From Globomyces pollinis-pini (taxonomy: Eukaryota; Chytridiomycota; Chytridiomycetes; Rhizophydiales; Globomycetaceae), in the NCBI GenBank assembly GCA_025399215.1, contig MU621228.1, positions 1-45,027 of the forward strand: 45,027 bases of DNA, in the 5' to 3' direction. Every line of letters starts with the position of its first letter. Position 1 is the stretch's first letter. Made by a program: the position numbers and the translations under genes. Under the pieces are notes generated by a model that was not told the origin of the DNA, ran no database searches, and was given only the letters and a program-made list of their open reading frames with translations. Below are positions 23,415 through 36,800 of this stretch, piece by piece.

Positions 23415-24497
23415 TTAAAACATTCTTTCATTTGGATTTCTTAATCCCATTCCTTCATCCATGATTTCCGTAATACCCTATCATGAGTAGTCAATAACAC
23501 ATACTGTTTGAACTTGAACCAGTTTGGCAAGCAAGATTTTCAAGCCTGTAATGATAATTTCACGAGGTTCTAACGCTCCAGTAGATTCAACAGTAAAATA
23601 GAATTTGTTTGGTTTGGCCAAATAATCAAAAGGTTCGTCTTCATGAGCAGGTTCTTCGTTCAAACCATTAACGGATACAGGCCCTAATTCAATTAAAATC
23701 CATTTGTTATTGAGTTACATTCTTTCTTTACATCATCTTCCACCCAATATGTTGTATGTCTCAAATTGTTGTGTGGATCATATTCAAAAGCGATCCCTGC
23801 ACAAGGTGACCATTTTGCATGCTCTTTTGCTATCGAGTTGATTAAAGACACCAATCTATACCAGTTCCTTTTTTTGCTACACATCGAACTGTCAATTGTT
23901 GACCTTTACGTAACTTTGCAATTAAAATCCCACTATCTTCTTCACCATATGTGACTGGTTTAATTTGATTATGCTAATTAAAGATCAATTAAGAAAGGAA
24001 AGGTACTGCAGAAATCAGATCATGGGAAGTAACTGATAAAGTATCTTCAGTACAACGTGCGTCGAGGGTTAATTCTACAGAGCAGTTGGTGCAATAATTT
24101 TGGCAAGTACATTCTCTGGTGTACTGAATATTAGTTCCAATATCAGTTGAAAACAATGGAATTAAACCTAATCGACTGTCATAATATAAAAGAATGTAAA
24201 TTACCTATACATCAAATATCCAAATGATTGATTACTGTGCAATAAACTCATCCGTTAATACAGACTACAATTAAAACTAGAAAACAATCTACAGTATTTT
24301 CATCAAATTCAACCACTACAACAATTAGAGATCCAATATAGATTACGATCGATAGCCATTGTTGGTACTTCTGATATCATCGTTCTTCGTAATGAATTAG
24401 CAATTGATAAATCAGCATTGTTTAGAACAAAGGATATATGTAATGGTTGGTTATCCGTTATAGTCACATACGGTTTGTTGTCTTTACTATAATTCAT
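23415..24497 (-). CDS. RPB3: DNA-directed RNA polymerase II subunit RPB3
   Basis: Eight exons, 24497-24347, 24315-24293, 24264-24236, 24175-24007, 23973-23862, 23829-23719, 23683-23505 and 23477-23415, give 278 aa in frame. RPB3 is the alpha-like subunit that pairs with RPB11 and nucleates polymerase II assembly. It shows [20 protein letters not shown] and EVPTMAID in the alpha motif, DEFIAHRLGLIPL, the zinc-binding loop [22 protein letters not shown], the [18 protein letters not shown] signature, and [13 protein letters not shown]. Exons 2 and 3 are only 23 and 29 nt. The start has no clear upstream alternative. Only 89 bases separate this start from the stop of the gene upstream. Confidence 0.95.
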
Positions 24498-24586
24498 GAC
24501 TGGAAAAAAAATTCATAACGAATTGAATTCAAAAACAAACAAAAAAGGATTTATATTCATTCACTATTCAAAATATGGTACGGATT

Positions 24587-25669
24587 CTATACAGCTATTA
24601 TATCTCCACTCTTCAACTGCTCTGATTTACCAATAGATTCAACTTCATCTTCAGTTTTGGTAACAATCATACTAGCAATCACTTTATCATTAAATGGATC
24701 AAAATCAGATAAATTATCCATATTGAATTCATCTATTTGTTTATAATTGGAAAAAATTTACCTTCAGTAGTGTATTTTGGTCGATTAGGTGGTACCCAAG
24801 ATCCTCGTTTGATATGTTTGAATTTCGAATCATATTGTTCAATAATACGCTACCCATTATCATTAACTCAATCTTACATAATATTGTTTCGGATATTGTG
24901 AGATATTTTTCAAATATCCTAGATTTTGTCTTCGATCCAATAACCAATCTTGACGTTGATAATATGGAACCTTATTTTGAATCCGATTAAAGATTTCCTA
25001 ATCAATTAGAATACCAAACCCATCAAACCCCATTTTGAATTGCCACAGTGATACTATCACGACGGCGTTTATCACACGATAATGAAGATGGACCACGAGG
25101 TTCTGTTGGCGCACGATTAGACAACGAATTTTGTGAGCGTTCCATTTGGGTAGCAATACGATCCAACAAAATACGATTTGTACGTTCAATATCATGACGG
25201 CGATCTAGAAACATCAATTATTTGTCAAATCACCTTCCTGAATCGTCATTTGCTTTAATCGGAGATCCAAATGTGGATATGCAGTAGGTTTTGAATTATC
25301 AATTGTTGATTTTGCATTTCGTAATTTCTCCAAGTGCATCTCTCTATTTTTGTTCTCAATCCTAGCAGTAAAAATCTTATTACAAGTTGGAAAGTAATTA
25401 TGAAAATGTCGATATGCAAATGGATCATCTCTAGTAGAAATCCCATGATGAGTAGCTGATTGAATTCGATTTGTTTTCAAAGTAGTATGACGTGTTACTG
25501 GAGCTGAAGCTGAACGATACACTTTACTAGTACTATTTCTAGCTGATGGTAATTTTGTAGTGGAATCGGTCACGTTAAATGATACTGATAATGATTTTGA
25601 TTTTGATTTTGTATCGAGTGGTGGTAATAGATTATCTGATTCCATATTCAAAGAACCTGTAGATTCCAT
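24587..25669 (-). CDS. CFAP97D-like (Hemingway/KIAA1430 domain) flagellar protein
   Basis: Five exons, 25669-25234, 25204-25029, 24997-24878, 24849-24762 and 24732-24587, give 321 aa in frame. The first 85 residues are Ser/Thr-rich. The family core follows: RNAKST-like REMHLEKLRNAKSTIDNSKP with PTAYPHLDLRLKQMTIQE, then the DIERTNRILLDRI repeat helix, which matches CFAP97D1 (Ser/Ala-Lys, Asp, Pro-hydrophobic-His and RDN-x-LL positions). CFAP97 proteins act in axoneme building and sperm tail structure in animals. Finding one in a fungus-like genome fits a zoosporic, flagellated organism. The C-terminal 130 residues (QNKVPYYQRQDWLLD, PPNRPKYTTE) are less conserved. Introns are 28-31 nt. Confidence 0.8.
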
Positions 25670-25907
25670 CTTTTATTTTAAATATAAAGATGTATGTTTT
25701 TTTGTGATTTGTTTGTTTCTGAGACAATGATGTTGTAATTCGAATTGCGTAATCAATTTATGACATTGTGAATGGTCAATTGAGAAATAGACTCATCATT
25801 CTATTTATATACATTATAGTTATAATCATGTCATAATCATACCATCATTTGTTTTTTTTTATCCCTGTTGAATTTCTTTCTTTTATTTACTTCAAATCAC
25901 TAAACAA

Positions 25908-26508
25908 ATGTCTGATCGTTTGACTCAACTTCAACAATGTGTAGATAAAGTAACGAAAACCATTACAAAAAAACTAAACAATTTATCAGTTATCAGAATG
26001 TTTTTATATATCCATTGGTGCGTTACAACGTGATGCTCCTCTAGTAGAAACAAATCCTGAAATACCAGTGACTTGTTGGACAAAAGAACAGATTGATATC
26101 AATTGGAAAGGAAATCAAGGTAATCCTTAAATATATCTCTGATACTATAAATAGAATTGGCTAAGACAGTTGCAAAAGATATAGTAGAGACTGCTAAAGG
26201 TATAGAAGATTTATTCATAAGTTAGTTATTGACTTTTTGATTGAGAACTTACCAGGAATAAATGAATCAGAAATGGATCAGGTTGATTATTGTAGTTAAT
26301 GTTAGATGCGACAATTGGAGGTTAGTAAGATAATCGGTGATGTTAGGAATTGGAATTGGAGAATAAAAAGGCAGGAGAGGAATTGGAAAACGCTTTGAAG
26401 GAAGGTGGTAAATGATTTTACTGTTTTCACACTGTAGTTGAACTGTTTGATTCATTGCAACATGCTACCAGAGTGATCATTGATAAACAAAATAATTTAG
26501 TTCTATAA
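25908..26508 (+). CDS. MED21: Mediator complex subunit 21
   Basis: Seven exons, 25908-25949, 25990-26119, 26155-26199, 26226-26281, 26306-26320, 26347-26407 and 26438-26508, give 139 aa in frame. MED21 (Srb7) pairs with MED7 at the hinge of the Mediator middle module. The N-terminus MSDRLTQLQQCVDKLSECF and YISIGALQRDAP match the family. TAKVIDFLIENLPGINE is restored only after removing a 26-nt intron and matches the family's conserved LIDSLPG core. The C-terminal coiled coil (RQLEELELENKKAGEELENA) follows. Introns are as short as 24 nt (26282-26305), and exon 5 has only 15 nt. Confidence 0.9.
26306..26320 (+). other. MED21: 15-nt coding microexon of MED21
   Basis: Codes MRQLE inside the coiled coil. 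It is flanked by introns of 24 nt (26282-26305, GTTGAT...TTAG) and 26 nt (26321-26346, GTTAGT...TTAG). Since it is five codons long, skipping keeps the frame, so support rests on heptad continuity and good splice ends. Confidence 0.6.
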
Positions 26509-26616
26509 AGTATTGTATTTAAAAACACATTTTTGGAATATTACTCAGATCTCCATTGTTCAAATTAAAAATTGTATATCAAAAAGTGTTTATTGTTGTT
26601 GTAAATAATTGCATAG

Positions 26617-28441
<1,825 letters not shown>

Positions 28442-28755
28442 GATGAAAGAAAAGAAAGGAAAAGGGAAATTGTAATATAATGAGGAAAGAGATCGGATAA
28501 ATTCAAAGCAAGTACATCAATAAACTTTGTATTAGGAACTTCGTTTAGATGAAGACTGGTAATAGGATCCTCATGGATTGATACCGGTAGTTTATTGCTA
28601 ATCACTTGCAGTGGTACAGAATAAACTATTGTGGATCCTGTTAACATGATTGCTTATAACTATTACCAATTATTGCTACCAGTTAATTCCATTACCTTTA
28701 CTATTAGTACCAGTAGGTAACAACTATCACTCGATCCAATTTATTTTTCTTTTTC
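28442..28755. promoter_or_regulatory. Shared NFS1/COA3 divergent promoter region
   Basis: 314 bases separate the start codons of two mitochondrial genes facing apart, so this must hold both promoters. No TATA box is evident. A minus-strand open frame (28647-28387) overlaps the NFS1 presequence in another frame and is not supported. Confidence 0.5.
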
Positions 28756-29128
28756 ATGTTCTATTCACTACCGTCTCGCAATAACCCAAAATTTAACTTA
28801 CCAAACCCAGATCAATTCAGAAAGGTTTGAATTATACTCTAACTCTTAGGTATTTACTCCCCTTCTCATTGTTAGTTGCCTCTACATGAAGCCGTTAAAC
28901 AACTGCAAGCTATTGAAGCAACTCTCTCACACCAAGAATTAGTGGACTATAAACGTCAACTCATGCTGCCTTATCGCAAAAAAAATATACTCTTGGCTTC
29001 CGGTATCTTTACATTTGTCGCCTCCGTCTGTATTTTCTCTCTCACTCATATCTTTAGATGCCTTTTCAATGTATAAATCAAAACCTGACAACTTTGACCA
29101 GTTTGACGATGCCGTCCTCAATAAATAA
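28756..29128 (+). CDS. COA3: Cytochrome c oxidase assembly factor 3 (COA3)
   Basis: Three exons, 28756-28824, 28876-29029 and 29058-29128 (introns 51 and 28 nt), give 97 aa in frame. COA3 is a small inner-membrane protein that works with COX14 on newly made Cox1. The layout fits the family: a polar matrix segment with YKRQLMLPYRKKNILLASG, a single membrane span (LLASGIFTFVASVYAFSM), and an acidic tail that includes DNFDQFDDAVL after the span. The second intron was placed so that the span continues as VYAFSMYK; unspliced reading ends at the wrong frame. The call rests on size, topology and motif order, so another small mitochondrial membrane protein is possible. Confidence 0.72.
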
Positions 29129-29238
29129 TATCTTGTCTCTTTTCATTATTTAATTCATCCATTATCAATACCAGTGAATATACTTACAATTTATCTCCTT
29201 AAATACCCGTTGATAAGTGTTGTAAAAAATCCATTGCC

Positions 29239-30825
29239 ATGCTGATAAATTTGGAGCATGATAGACTGTATTTCACTTTCAAGTCAAAGAAATGTAAGTA
29301 AGTTTATAATTTGTAAATGCCTTTGGGTATCTTGAACTTGAACAACTTCAACTGATCGATTGTAAACCAGACTACCTATTTCACATTAGTTTGTCTGGAC
29401 AAACTTTTTTGAGTTTTTCACCTAAAGAATGGTGAAAGTAATATTTTAAATACGATAACAATTAGGGTATAACCAGGATCATTAAATGTAGGTGGTTTTC
29501 AATACAAGACAAAAGGAAATGTGTTGAAGGAAATTCCATCTAGTAAAACAACTTCAAATATTCAACCAAACTCAGATATTCAACCCAATAAATCAACCAC
29601 CACAAACGATCTCAATAAATCAATATCAGAGAGTCAAGACATACTAAACAAAACTGTACCTAGTGATGTGAAAGTGACAGAAAATGTAGAATATCAAATA
29701 GACAAAGATCCAAGATATCAAGATGAACACCGACCCATCAAATCAAAAAAGCACACCAGGACTAGTTTATTACAACGTGGAAAACGATCATCTCAAGCAT
29801 ATAATGGAATGTGTCGTAAAAATCCAAATCAACACTCATAATAGCTATCCCACATCCTACTATCCCTTCCAGTACATACCACAACTACATCAATGCCGAA
29901 ATCCCAGACACGTTGCGCATGCGGCAATTACTACACTGGGTCACTCTAAAAACTATGGATTCCTTTCCATCCTCGTCCAGCAACCATCAATCTTCAACCA
30001 ACGATATTGGTAAATTTACCTCCTGTCTTTTTTGTTCCTTTAACAAGTTCCATCAAATATTCAGATTCTGATTATTTTAGTTCGAAAGGTACAAGCAGAT
30101 ATTGTAGAATCCCTTCAGAACAAACAATTAAATACATCTTGGTATAGTCGACCAGTAAACTTAATTCACTGCTGATGTGATAGGAAACAGTAGTTTGTGA
30201 ACCGAAACAACCTCATCCGAATAATGTTGCAAATAAGAAAAAGCTTGGGATTTTAAAAGCACAATTAGCGAGGTACTAAATCAATATTCACTGTAATGGC
30301 ACTATGTCCAATTTATCACCATCACTTTCAATAAGTGCTTTACTATCAAAACCATCATTACCAACGCATTTCAAAACTAACCATGTAGATATAAAGAAGA
30401 AGAACGCGAATGGAAATCTATCCTGGAGCATTACCAACAAGATGAGCAAATGAATACCGATCCACAAGAATTTCAAGAAGGAACTTTCCAAGGTATCACA
30501 CCTCCACTAACAATCAGACATGCTTGACCCCGAATTCAACTCACTCCTCACCATCGCCACCACTGTCCAAACCAAGGCCACTGCCCTCCTCAATCAAACA
30601 CAATCCACCTCTCGCATAAACGTAAGCACCTTAAGCTGACTGTAGCATCATTCCATGCAACAGGTGGTCCATCATGGTCTTGTCGCTTGTAGCTCTGTTG
30701 AGGAAGAGTTGGATCTTTTGGATATGCGAATGGTCAATGCTAACGTGGAGCGAGAAAAGAAGGAAATCAAAGTGGATGGCTTAGATGTGTTATTGTTGAT
30801 GAGTCAAAAACCCAATACTAGTTAA
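29239..30825 (+). CDS. DSN1: Kinetochore MIS12-complex subunit Mis13/DSN1
   Basis: Eight exons, 29239-29293, 29492-29812, 29845-30009, 30081-30154, 30184-30272, 30389-30492, 30518-30621 and 30664-30825, give 357 aa in frame. DSN1 links inner kinetochore CENP-C to the NDC80 complex. Diagnostic parts: the basic LLQRGKRSSQAYNGMSIPHP motif (joined over a 32-nt intron), and the Mis13 core IPDTLRMRQLLHWVTLKTMD. VRKVQADIVESLQ, ARYKEEEREWKSILEHY, and MLDPEFNSLLTIATTVQ near the C-terminus follow the family's coiled coil and LDPEQ-like tail. The N-terminal 115 residues are low-complexity (SDIQPNK, TTTNDLNK). The first exon is inferred from a GTAAGT donor and frame only and is less certain. Confidence 0.87.
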
Positions 30826-30966
30826 TTTTATTTCCTATATTCTTCACTACCTATTACTAAAAAAACCAAAAAAAAATATATTCGTTAGTTTCTTTCCAAT
30901 GAATCTTTTATTTTTGTAAAATTTGGAATGAAACGATCATCGAACTCAAGAATTACAAAGAAGTCA

Positions 30967-31940
30967 TTAAAAGCGATGAGAAATCAAATCAGAATCCATA
31001 AACTGAAATGGTTGATAATCCCATTCATGAGTACCCACCAACCAACCCAACGCAACCAATCTACATTCCCCAACCATATAAACCAAATCAAACACATCTT
31101 CAGAAATATCTTTGTACAATATCCCATCCACTAAAAAATCATCGGGTCCTGTTTCGATTTCACGTAAACGCGCTTGTCGTGTTAACTCTTGTACCATCTG
31201 TTGATGTTGGGTTTGGATCTGTTGTGGGATTCTGGTATTTGTTTGTTGAGCTAGTAATACTGAATAATGTAACTGTGCTCTGGTAAACCATATTTCTAAA
31301 TCCATAATTTGATCATTTAATTTCGAATTTGAAATCAATTGATTTTGTAATAAAAATACCTAATCATGAATGTTTTCTTGATATTTTACATTTTGATAAT
31401 TTATAATTGTATTTTGATTTGGTGTACGATTCAAAATACTTAGTATGGATTTGATATCAAATCTGGTAGAATGACTTGGCATTTTCAAATGACCCAAAGC
31501 CCACAATAATACACCTACAATTATATATTAAATCATACCTGTGGATTCCCATCTCTGTATCGATGGAATGATATCCGTATTCATATCCCAACTACCCCAT
31601 TCTTTACTCATCAATTCCGTTTCCTATTTGTTAATATGTGGTGGTACTCTCTTAGTAGTGATTGAGTAAAGATTTAGTTCTTCAATCACTTTTGTAAGCA
31701 TTTCATATTGTTTATGATCATCTAGGATTAAGAATCATTGTGTGTACCGTCCATGATAGATGTACCTGTAATCCGATCTTTATTGTTCGTTTCCAAGATT
31801 GTTCGGTCCAATAATAGTTTATTACAAAGTATTCGTTGTGCTATTTCAATAGGAGTTTTGACTAGTTGGATAGAATTAAATCGGGATTGAAAATGCTTGG
31901 TTGGATTGATTGTCCATCTGGTTAATGATCTTGAAAACAT
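30967..31940 (-). CDS. DUF4272-like protein with probable mitochondrial presequence
   Basis: Five exons, 31940-31748, 31721-31648, 31623-31539, 31514-31390 and 31359-30967, give 289 aa in frame, with introns of 26, 24, 24 and 30 nt. The N-terminus MFSRSLTRWTINPTKHFQSR is basic and free of acidic residues, as in mitochondrial presequences. The body resembles DUF4272: a helical front (PIEIAQRILCNKLLLDRTIL), RWESTGVLLWALGHLKMP, a long middle helix pair, then a C-terminal DFLVDGILYKDISEDVFDLV and VALGWLVGTHEWD. Function of DUF4272 proteins is not known; most members I know of are bacterial. Family assignment is by motif pattern and is moderately secure. Confidence 0.7.
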
Positions 31941-32140
31941 TGATATTTTAAATTGGTAAAGAATTCAATTTTCGTTTATGGTTTGATTTGTCTATCAATC
32001 TGAAAAAAAAAATAAAAAAGCAGAGAAGGAATGCAATAGAATTCAAAGCTTATATTTATCAACAAGTAAATATTTTCAGAGTGAGTATGAAGAAGCGGGA
32101 TTGTAATCAAATTCTAATTCACGAATACTCGTAGTTACAT

Positions 32141-33122
32141 TCAAATCCCAGATACTTTCACGAAATCAAATAACTGTACATCCTTCATTCGTTGTAATCC
32201 TTCATCTTCAAATTCCCCATTAGATACTATTCGGACTTTATCCTTTTCATCCACTCCATTGTCATCCACATGTCTGTAAAAACACGAAGTTGAAAATGGA
32301 CATGTTCCTGCTCCTTTACGATAGTGACGACAATCCTAGAATCAATGCTTACTATTTAAATTACTATTTTGCTAGAAAATGAATCTTGAAATTTCAATAT
32401 TACCTTAAATTAGTTCTATATTCTTCAATGATGGTTTGCTTTTGCTGTTGATTGATTGGCCAAACAGTGGACGGGACCACAAAATGGGTCACATTTCTAC
32501 AAATTGGACATGTCTAATTTTAATCGAATGGATATGATACTTTTGAAGTGTCTACAGCATCATTATCTCTCCAAGTTCGTATACATTCCAAACAAACACA
32601 GTGATTACAGTTCATCAACCCAAAACGAGCATCACTCTTTTCTTTGACCAATTCAAAACATACAACACATTCTTGAGTTATTGATGCTTTTTGTAAAAGC
32701 ATATCGTTTTCACATTTCAATAAATGATTTTTAGCTTCAATTGGATCATTAGGATCAATACAGTTTTCATGACAACTACCTATGAATCATTTACAAGATT
32801 ACATTGAACATTCTTTTAAATGAGTATATGGACAACTGTCACCATTTTTACACTCTTTTTTAAATGGACATAATTTCTTTTTTGATTGAGACCAAGGAGC
32901 TACTGATGATTGTTTAATATCGAATTGTTTTTGAATTATAGGTTGATTTGATTTTGGTTTAATATGTTTTAAAGCACAATAAGATCCAAATTTACAAGTA
33001 TTTCCATTTATATAAAATTGACATACTTGATTACTTTTGTTATCATGAGAGAAAGTACATTTAGAACCTTTTGTACAAGTTCCTAAAGCAAAGAACCTAC
33101 AAGGAGCAGCTTTTAAAGTCAA
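32141..33122 (-). CDS. MKRN: Makorin-type RING E3 ubiquitin ligase
   Basis: Five exons, 33122-32810, 32779-32541, 32513-32404, 32371-32365 and 32335-32141, give 287 aa in frame. Domain order is that of makorins: CCCH fingers CRFFALGTCTKGSKCTFSH, CQFYINGNTCKFGSYCALKH and CPFKKECKNGDSCPYTH, a Cys-His stretch with CSCHENC, the RING (CVVCFELV, CNHCVCLECIRTW, CPICR), and a last CCCH finger CRHYRKGAGTCPFSTSCFYRH. Makorins ubiquitinate proteins and bind RNA. The RING second half and last finger are joined through a 7-nt exon. The gene starts 63 bases from the divergent ANCHR-like gene. Start chosen by the ATG right before the first finger. Confidence 0.94.
32365..32371 (-). other. MKRN: 7-nt coding microexon of the makorin gene
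   Basis: Reads CAAAATA on the minus strand between a 32-nt intron (32404 side, donor GTAATA, acceptor TTCTAG) and a 29-nt intron (donor GTAATT, acceptor TTCTAG). It gives EYRTNLSKIDCRHYRKG, matching in length the YKEAMSNKACRYF segment of animal makorins. Without it the last zinc finger is out of frame. Confidence 0.8.
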
Positions 33123-33185
33123 TTGAATATGAATTACTTGGAGCCATTGGAATTGAATTTAAAATGAAAAAACTTTTAATCCTAA
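33123..33185. promoter_or_regulatory. 63-bp divergent intergenic region
   Basis: Only 63 bases lie between the start codons of the makorin gene (minus) and the ANCHR-like gene (plus). All signals for two start sites must fit in this AT-rich stretch or overlap the coding parts. A CCATTGG (CCAAT-box type) word lies in it at about 33144-33151. Confidence 0.5.
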
Positions 33186-33835
33186 ATGAATATTGATGAC
33201 AAATTAATCCAAGATCTAATGATTGATGAAAATTTATTGGAAGGAATTGAAATTGATGAAATGTATCCAATTACACCAATTAAATCAAAATCAAGTATTT
33301 CCGTACCTTCACCATCTTTCATAGATTTTAATCATGTTATTAATAAAGTAACTCAATCAGATCAATTACTGGATTTAGATGATGATGCAAAATTATTAAT
33401 GTCTCAAATTAAATTACAATTGGAATTAGAAAATAAGACTGGAGTATCTTTAGATGATGATGAACTATTAAAACAACGTTTAGATAAACTAGCATCTTTA
33501 AAAGTATCCACAAATAATAATATTCAATCTCGTCCATTGGGTAAGGTCCCTACTCCTTCAACTTTAACCGAATTTGTTGATGAAACGGATTTTTGGTGTT
33601 GTATCTGTAATGAAGATGGTCAAGGTAATTTCTTTCTCTGAACTTTATTAATCAATAGTAACATGTAAAGAATGCGATGGTATATGGTTAAGGTTATTAT
33701 TAATAATAGATGATGTATATTGTGTTCGTTGCTTTCGAGAAGGTCATTCTAATGATTTGGAACTTCGAAAACACAAGGTAGCTATTTTAGTCTAACTCTG
33801 GATAGGCTGAAAAGATCAACAAAGTTAATATCTAA
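33186..33835 (+). CDS. ANCHR/ZFYVE19-like zinc-finger protein
   Basis: Four exons, 33186-33624, 33659-33679, 33710-33777 and 33806-33835, give 185 aa in frame (introns 34, 30 and 28 nt). The acidic N-terminal half has short helices (LIQDLMIDENLLEG and DDELLKQRLDKLASLK) like the MIT-interacting and linker parts of ANCHR. The C-terminal zinc finger is WCCICNEDGQVTCKECDDD and VYCVRCFREGHSNDLE, closely matching the ZFYVE19 C-terminal module (WCCICNEDA...DGDL-type pattern). In animals ANCHR holds back abscission through ESCRT and VPS4. Exon 2 is only 21 nt. A FYVE domain is absent. The role in this organism is inferred from the family. Confidence 0.78.
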
Positions 33836-33867
33836 TATATAACGTTTATTAATATGTTGAAAGATGG

Positions 33868-36800
33868 TTATTTTTTCATTGGTAGACCTAAAGCTCCTAG
33901 TTTGACTCCGTGATGTCTGGATTTATTATAGGATTTATTCTTGATGGATGCTTTCAGAAGCACCTTTTTCTCCACAGGTGGTACGAACGTAACAACACAA
34001 CTTCTTGGGCGATCAAATGGTCTCCCCTCTATACGTGGATCAATCGTTTTCAGCCATCGCTCTACTTTATCTCTCCGAAGCTGTTGAAGTAAAGTTTTTT
34101 CGTCTTCTAGTTTATTAATTAATGGCTAAAACTATCAGATTGAAATTTCAAATTACCTGTAAAGGGTGAACTTTACGTTCTGCCGGGGTCATGATTCTAC
34201 ATTCATTAAACATATGGTAAAATCGCATCTTTTCTTCCAACTCTATTTTAGAACTGATTCCAAATGTAGCCAGTGCAATTTTAGCTGCATCAACTACATC
34301 AGGGTCTTTATCGTTTAATGTCACAATCAAATTAACTATCACTGATTCGGTAGCTAACTTGGATGCCGCTAAATTACTTATGATTTGTATTTTGAAATTA
34401 GAATTGGTGGTTTGCGATAATGAATCTAATTCAGCTGCGACTATAAATTCTTTCATTTCCTTGAAATCTGAATCAAAAGTTTCCATAATATATCTAATGC
34501 AAAGCGCTGCCTCTGCTTTACTTTCATCATCAACGGTTGATTTTAAAACACTTATTAGTGCATCTACAATTGTATTTACATTAATCTCTTTGCCCTAATA
34601 ATTAATATGGATGTTGAATCTTACTTTGAAGGTTGGGAACCAAGGTGCATATGTTAAAAGCGTTATAAGCTCTTGCTGTGTTGCTTTTTGGAGAGCCAGT
34701 AGTTTCTTTCTTGGGATCACTTTTGGTGTTTCCAACTTCTGTACTGTCTCTTCAATCGCCTCTGTATCTAACCCATAATAAATTTCGTCTTCAACATCTG
34801 GGGTTGCGATATTAGAACTTGATCCTTTTTCTCTTGACACCAGATTTGAATTGGATCCTTTTTCTCTTGACCCAAGGTTGGAGTGTGATCCTTTTTGTTG
34901 GGAAACAGTAAGTAATTTGTTGTCAAAATCAAAGGCAACATGATTTTCCTTATCAGATTCACCATTAAATACTTCCGTAGCATCTTGGTTCACCATTTGA
35001 TCGGAATCTTCGTTTGCATCTAAACCATCTAATGTTTTGATATGGGTATGTGTCACTTTTCCTTCTCCAGTGGCTAGCCTTAATTTATGAAACTTTAACG
35101 CTGGTCGCTCCACACCATCTAAAAGATCTTGGGTATCATCATCTGAACCATCATATCCTGTTTCATCCCCTTGATGGTCATGCTTGTTCTTAACGGGAAT
35201 ATCAATGCTCGACAATCCGATATCGCCGGATAAAGCTGTTCGTTTCTTTGACCGAGGATGAAGCGAATCAGATTTCGATGCAGAGTGGCTTGCATCATTA
35301 GGATGTAGCAGGTCAGGTTTCGATGCAGAGTGATTCGCATCAGTAGGATGTAGTAGGTCTGTTTTCGATGTACCATGGTTTCCACCACTTGAATCCAAAG
35401 TTGCTCGAAGAGTTCCAACATGCTGTGTAACAGGGCGAGAGCTTTTTTGGTTGATATGCACTCTGTTTTTATTACGAGACATTGGCTTATATAGCGGGTT
35501 TTTCATCTTGTAGGACAAATCTTGCTCATAAACTGATTTTAAATCATCTTCCAAGGACTCCATCCCTTCGCCCATTTGTGCCTTGAGCATAGCCGCCTAT
35601 ATCTAAGAATCATTATAAAAATACCTTAAACAAACTCCAAGTCACAGTTGCCGAATTTGGCTCCTCGGCTTTGTCTCCTTTACCAAAATGGCTAGATTTT
35701 CCAAATTGATCCATTCTCCCTTTTTTTAGCATTGTAGAAGCAGCATTGAGATTCTTTTGCTTGGTCAAATTACTAAGATTTCGAGAATCAGAAATACTGC
35801 CTTTTCTGCCCAGTGCATTCAGAGATCCGTTTGCCAAAGCATGCTCTTTCTCAAACATCTTTGCTTTTCTTCCGAAGACCATTCCATTTGATTTGTCATT
35901 TACAGCTATAGAAAAGTCAATAGCGCTGTTGTCGTCTAAAAATAATGGATGGAGCGGATACTTCACTACATCACTCTTTAGATATTCAATATAGTAACTT
36001 TCTGGTTAGTAAATATTCAAAATACTGTTTTCCATCAATTTCCTCTACTTTTTCAACAGCTTTTTCAACTTCAACATTCTTTTCATTTTCTTTGCCATTC
36101 TTGGCATCACCAAAGGCTTTTAACTCATTATTTGAACCGGTCAAATTCTTTAACGGTAGAGCATTTACTGTGTCGGAAGCATTGTCACCTTTATCCTTCT
36201 TGTTGCTTTTTAGTTTCATTAAGAAACTAGATCTTCTATTTTTCATCATTTCTTTCTCTTCCAACTTTTTAACATTTCGAGAAGCGTTATCCTTTACTAA
36301 ATCCTGTCCAACTGAGTCGCCCCCTTCATTCAAATTCAATTTTTCAGTTTCATCATCATCCAAATCTTCTTCCAAGTTGACATTCTTGGTAAATTCCAAC
36401 AAAGCTTCTTGATCCATTTTCATTTTCTGTTTTTTCTTTATGGCTTCCTTTTCTTTAATCAACTCTTGAGTCTTTTTAATGTCCTTTTTCAACTTTTCTG
36501 CTTGGTCTGGAGCTACCTGAAGTCCTATATAATTGGTTAGTTCTTCTCTGTATACCTAGTGCATTCGGTTTGGCTATCCCATCATCTGCTTTCTTTTTCT
36601 TTTTACTTTCTTCAGTTGTTTTGGCTTCTTGTTCTTTCAGCAATAGCTTTAACCTATTCTTTTGTATCAACTCAAGAGCTTCTAGCCGTTGTACTCTGGC
36701 TTCTTCTTTTAAATCTACTTTAGCAACAGGAACGGCTGGTAAAACATTATAATTATTTAACACTTTTTCCTTTAACGGCTCTTGAATCGGAGTTATCAAC

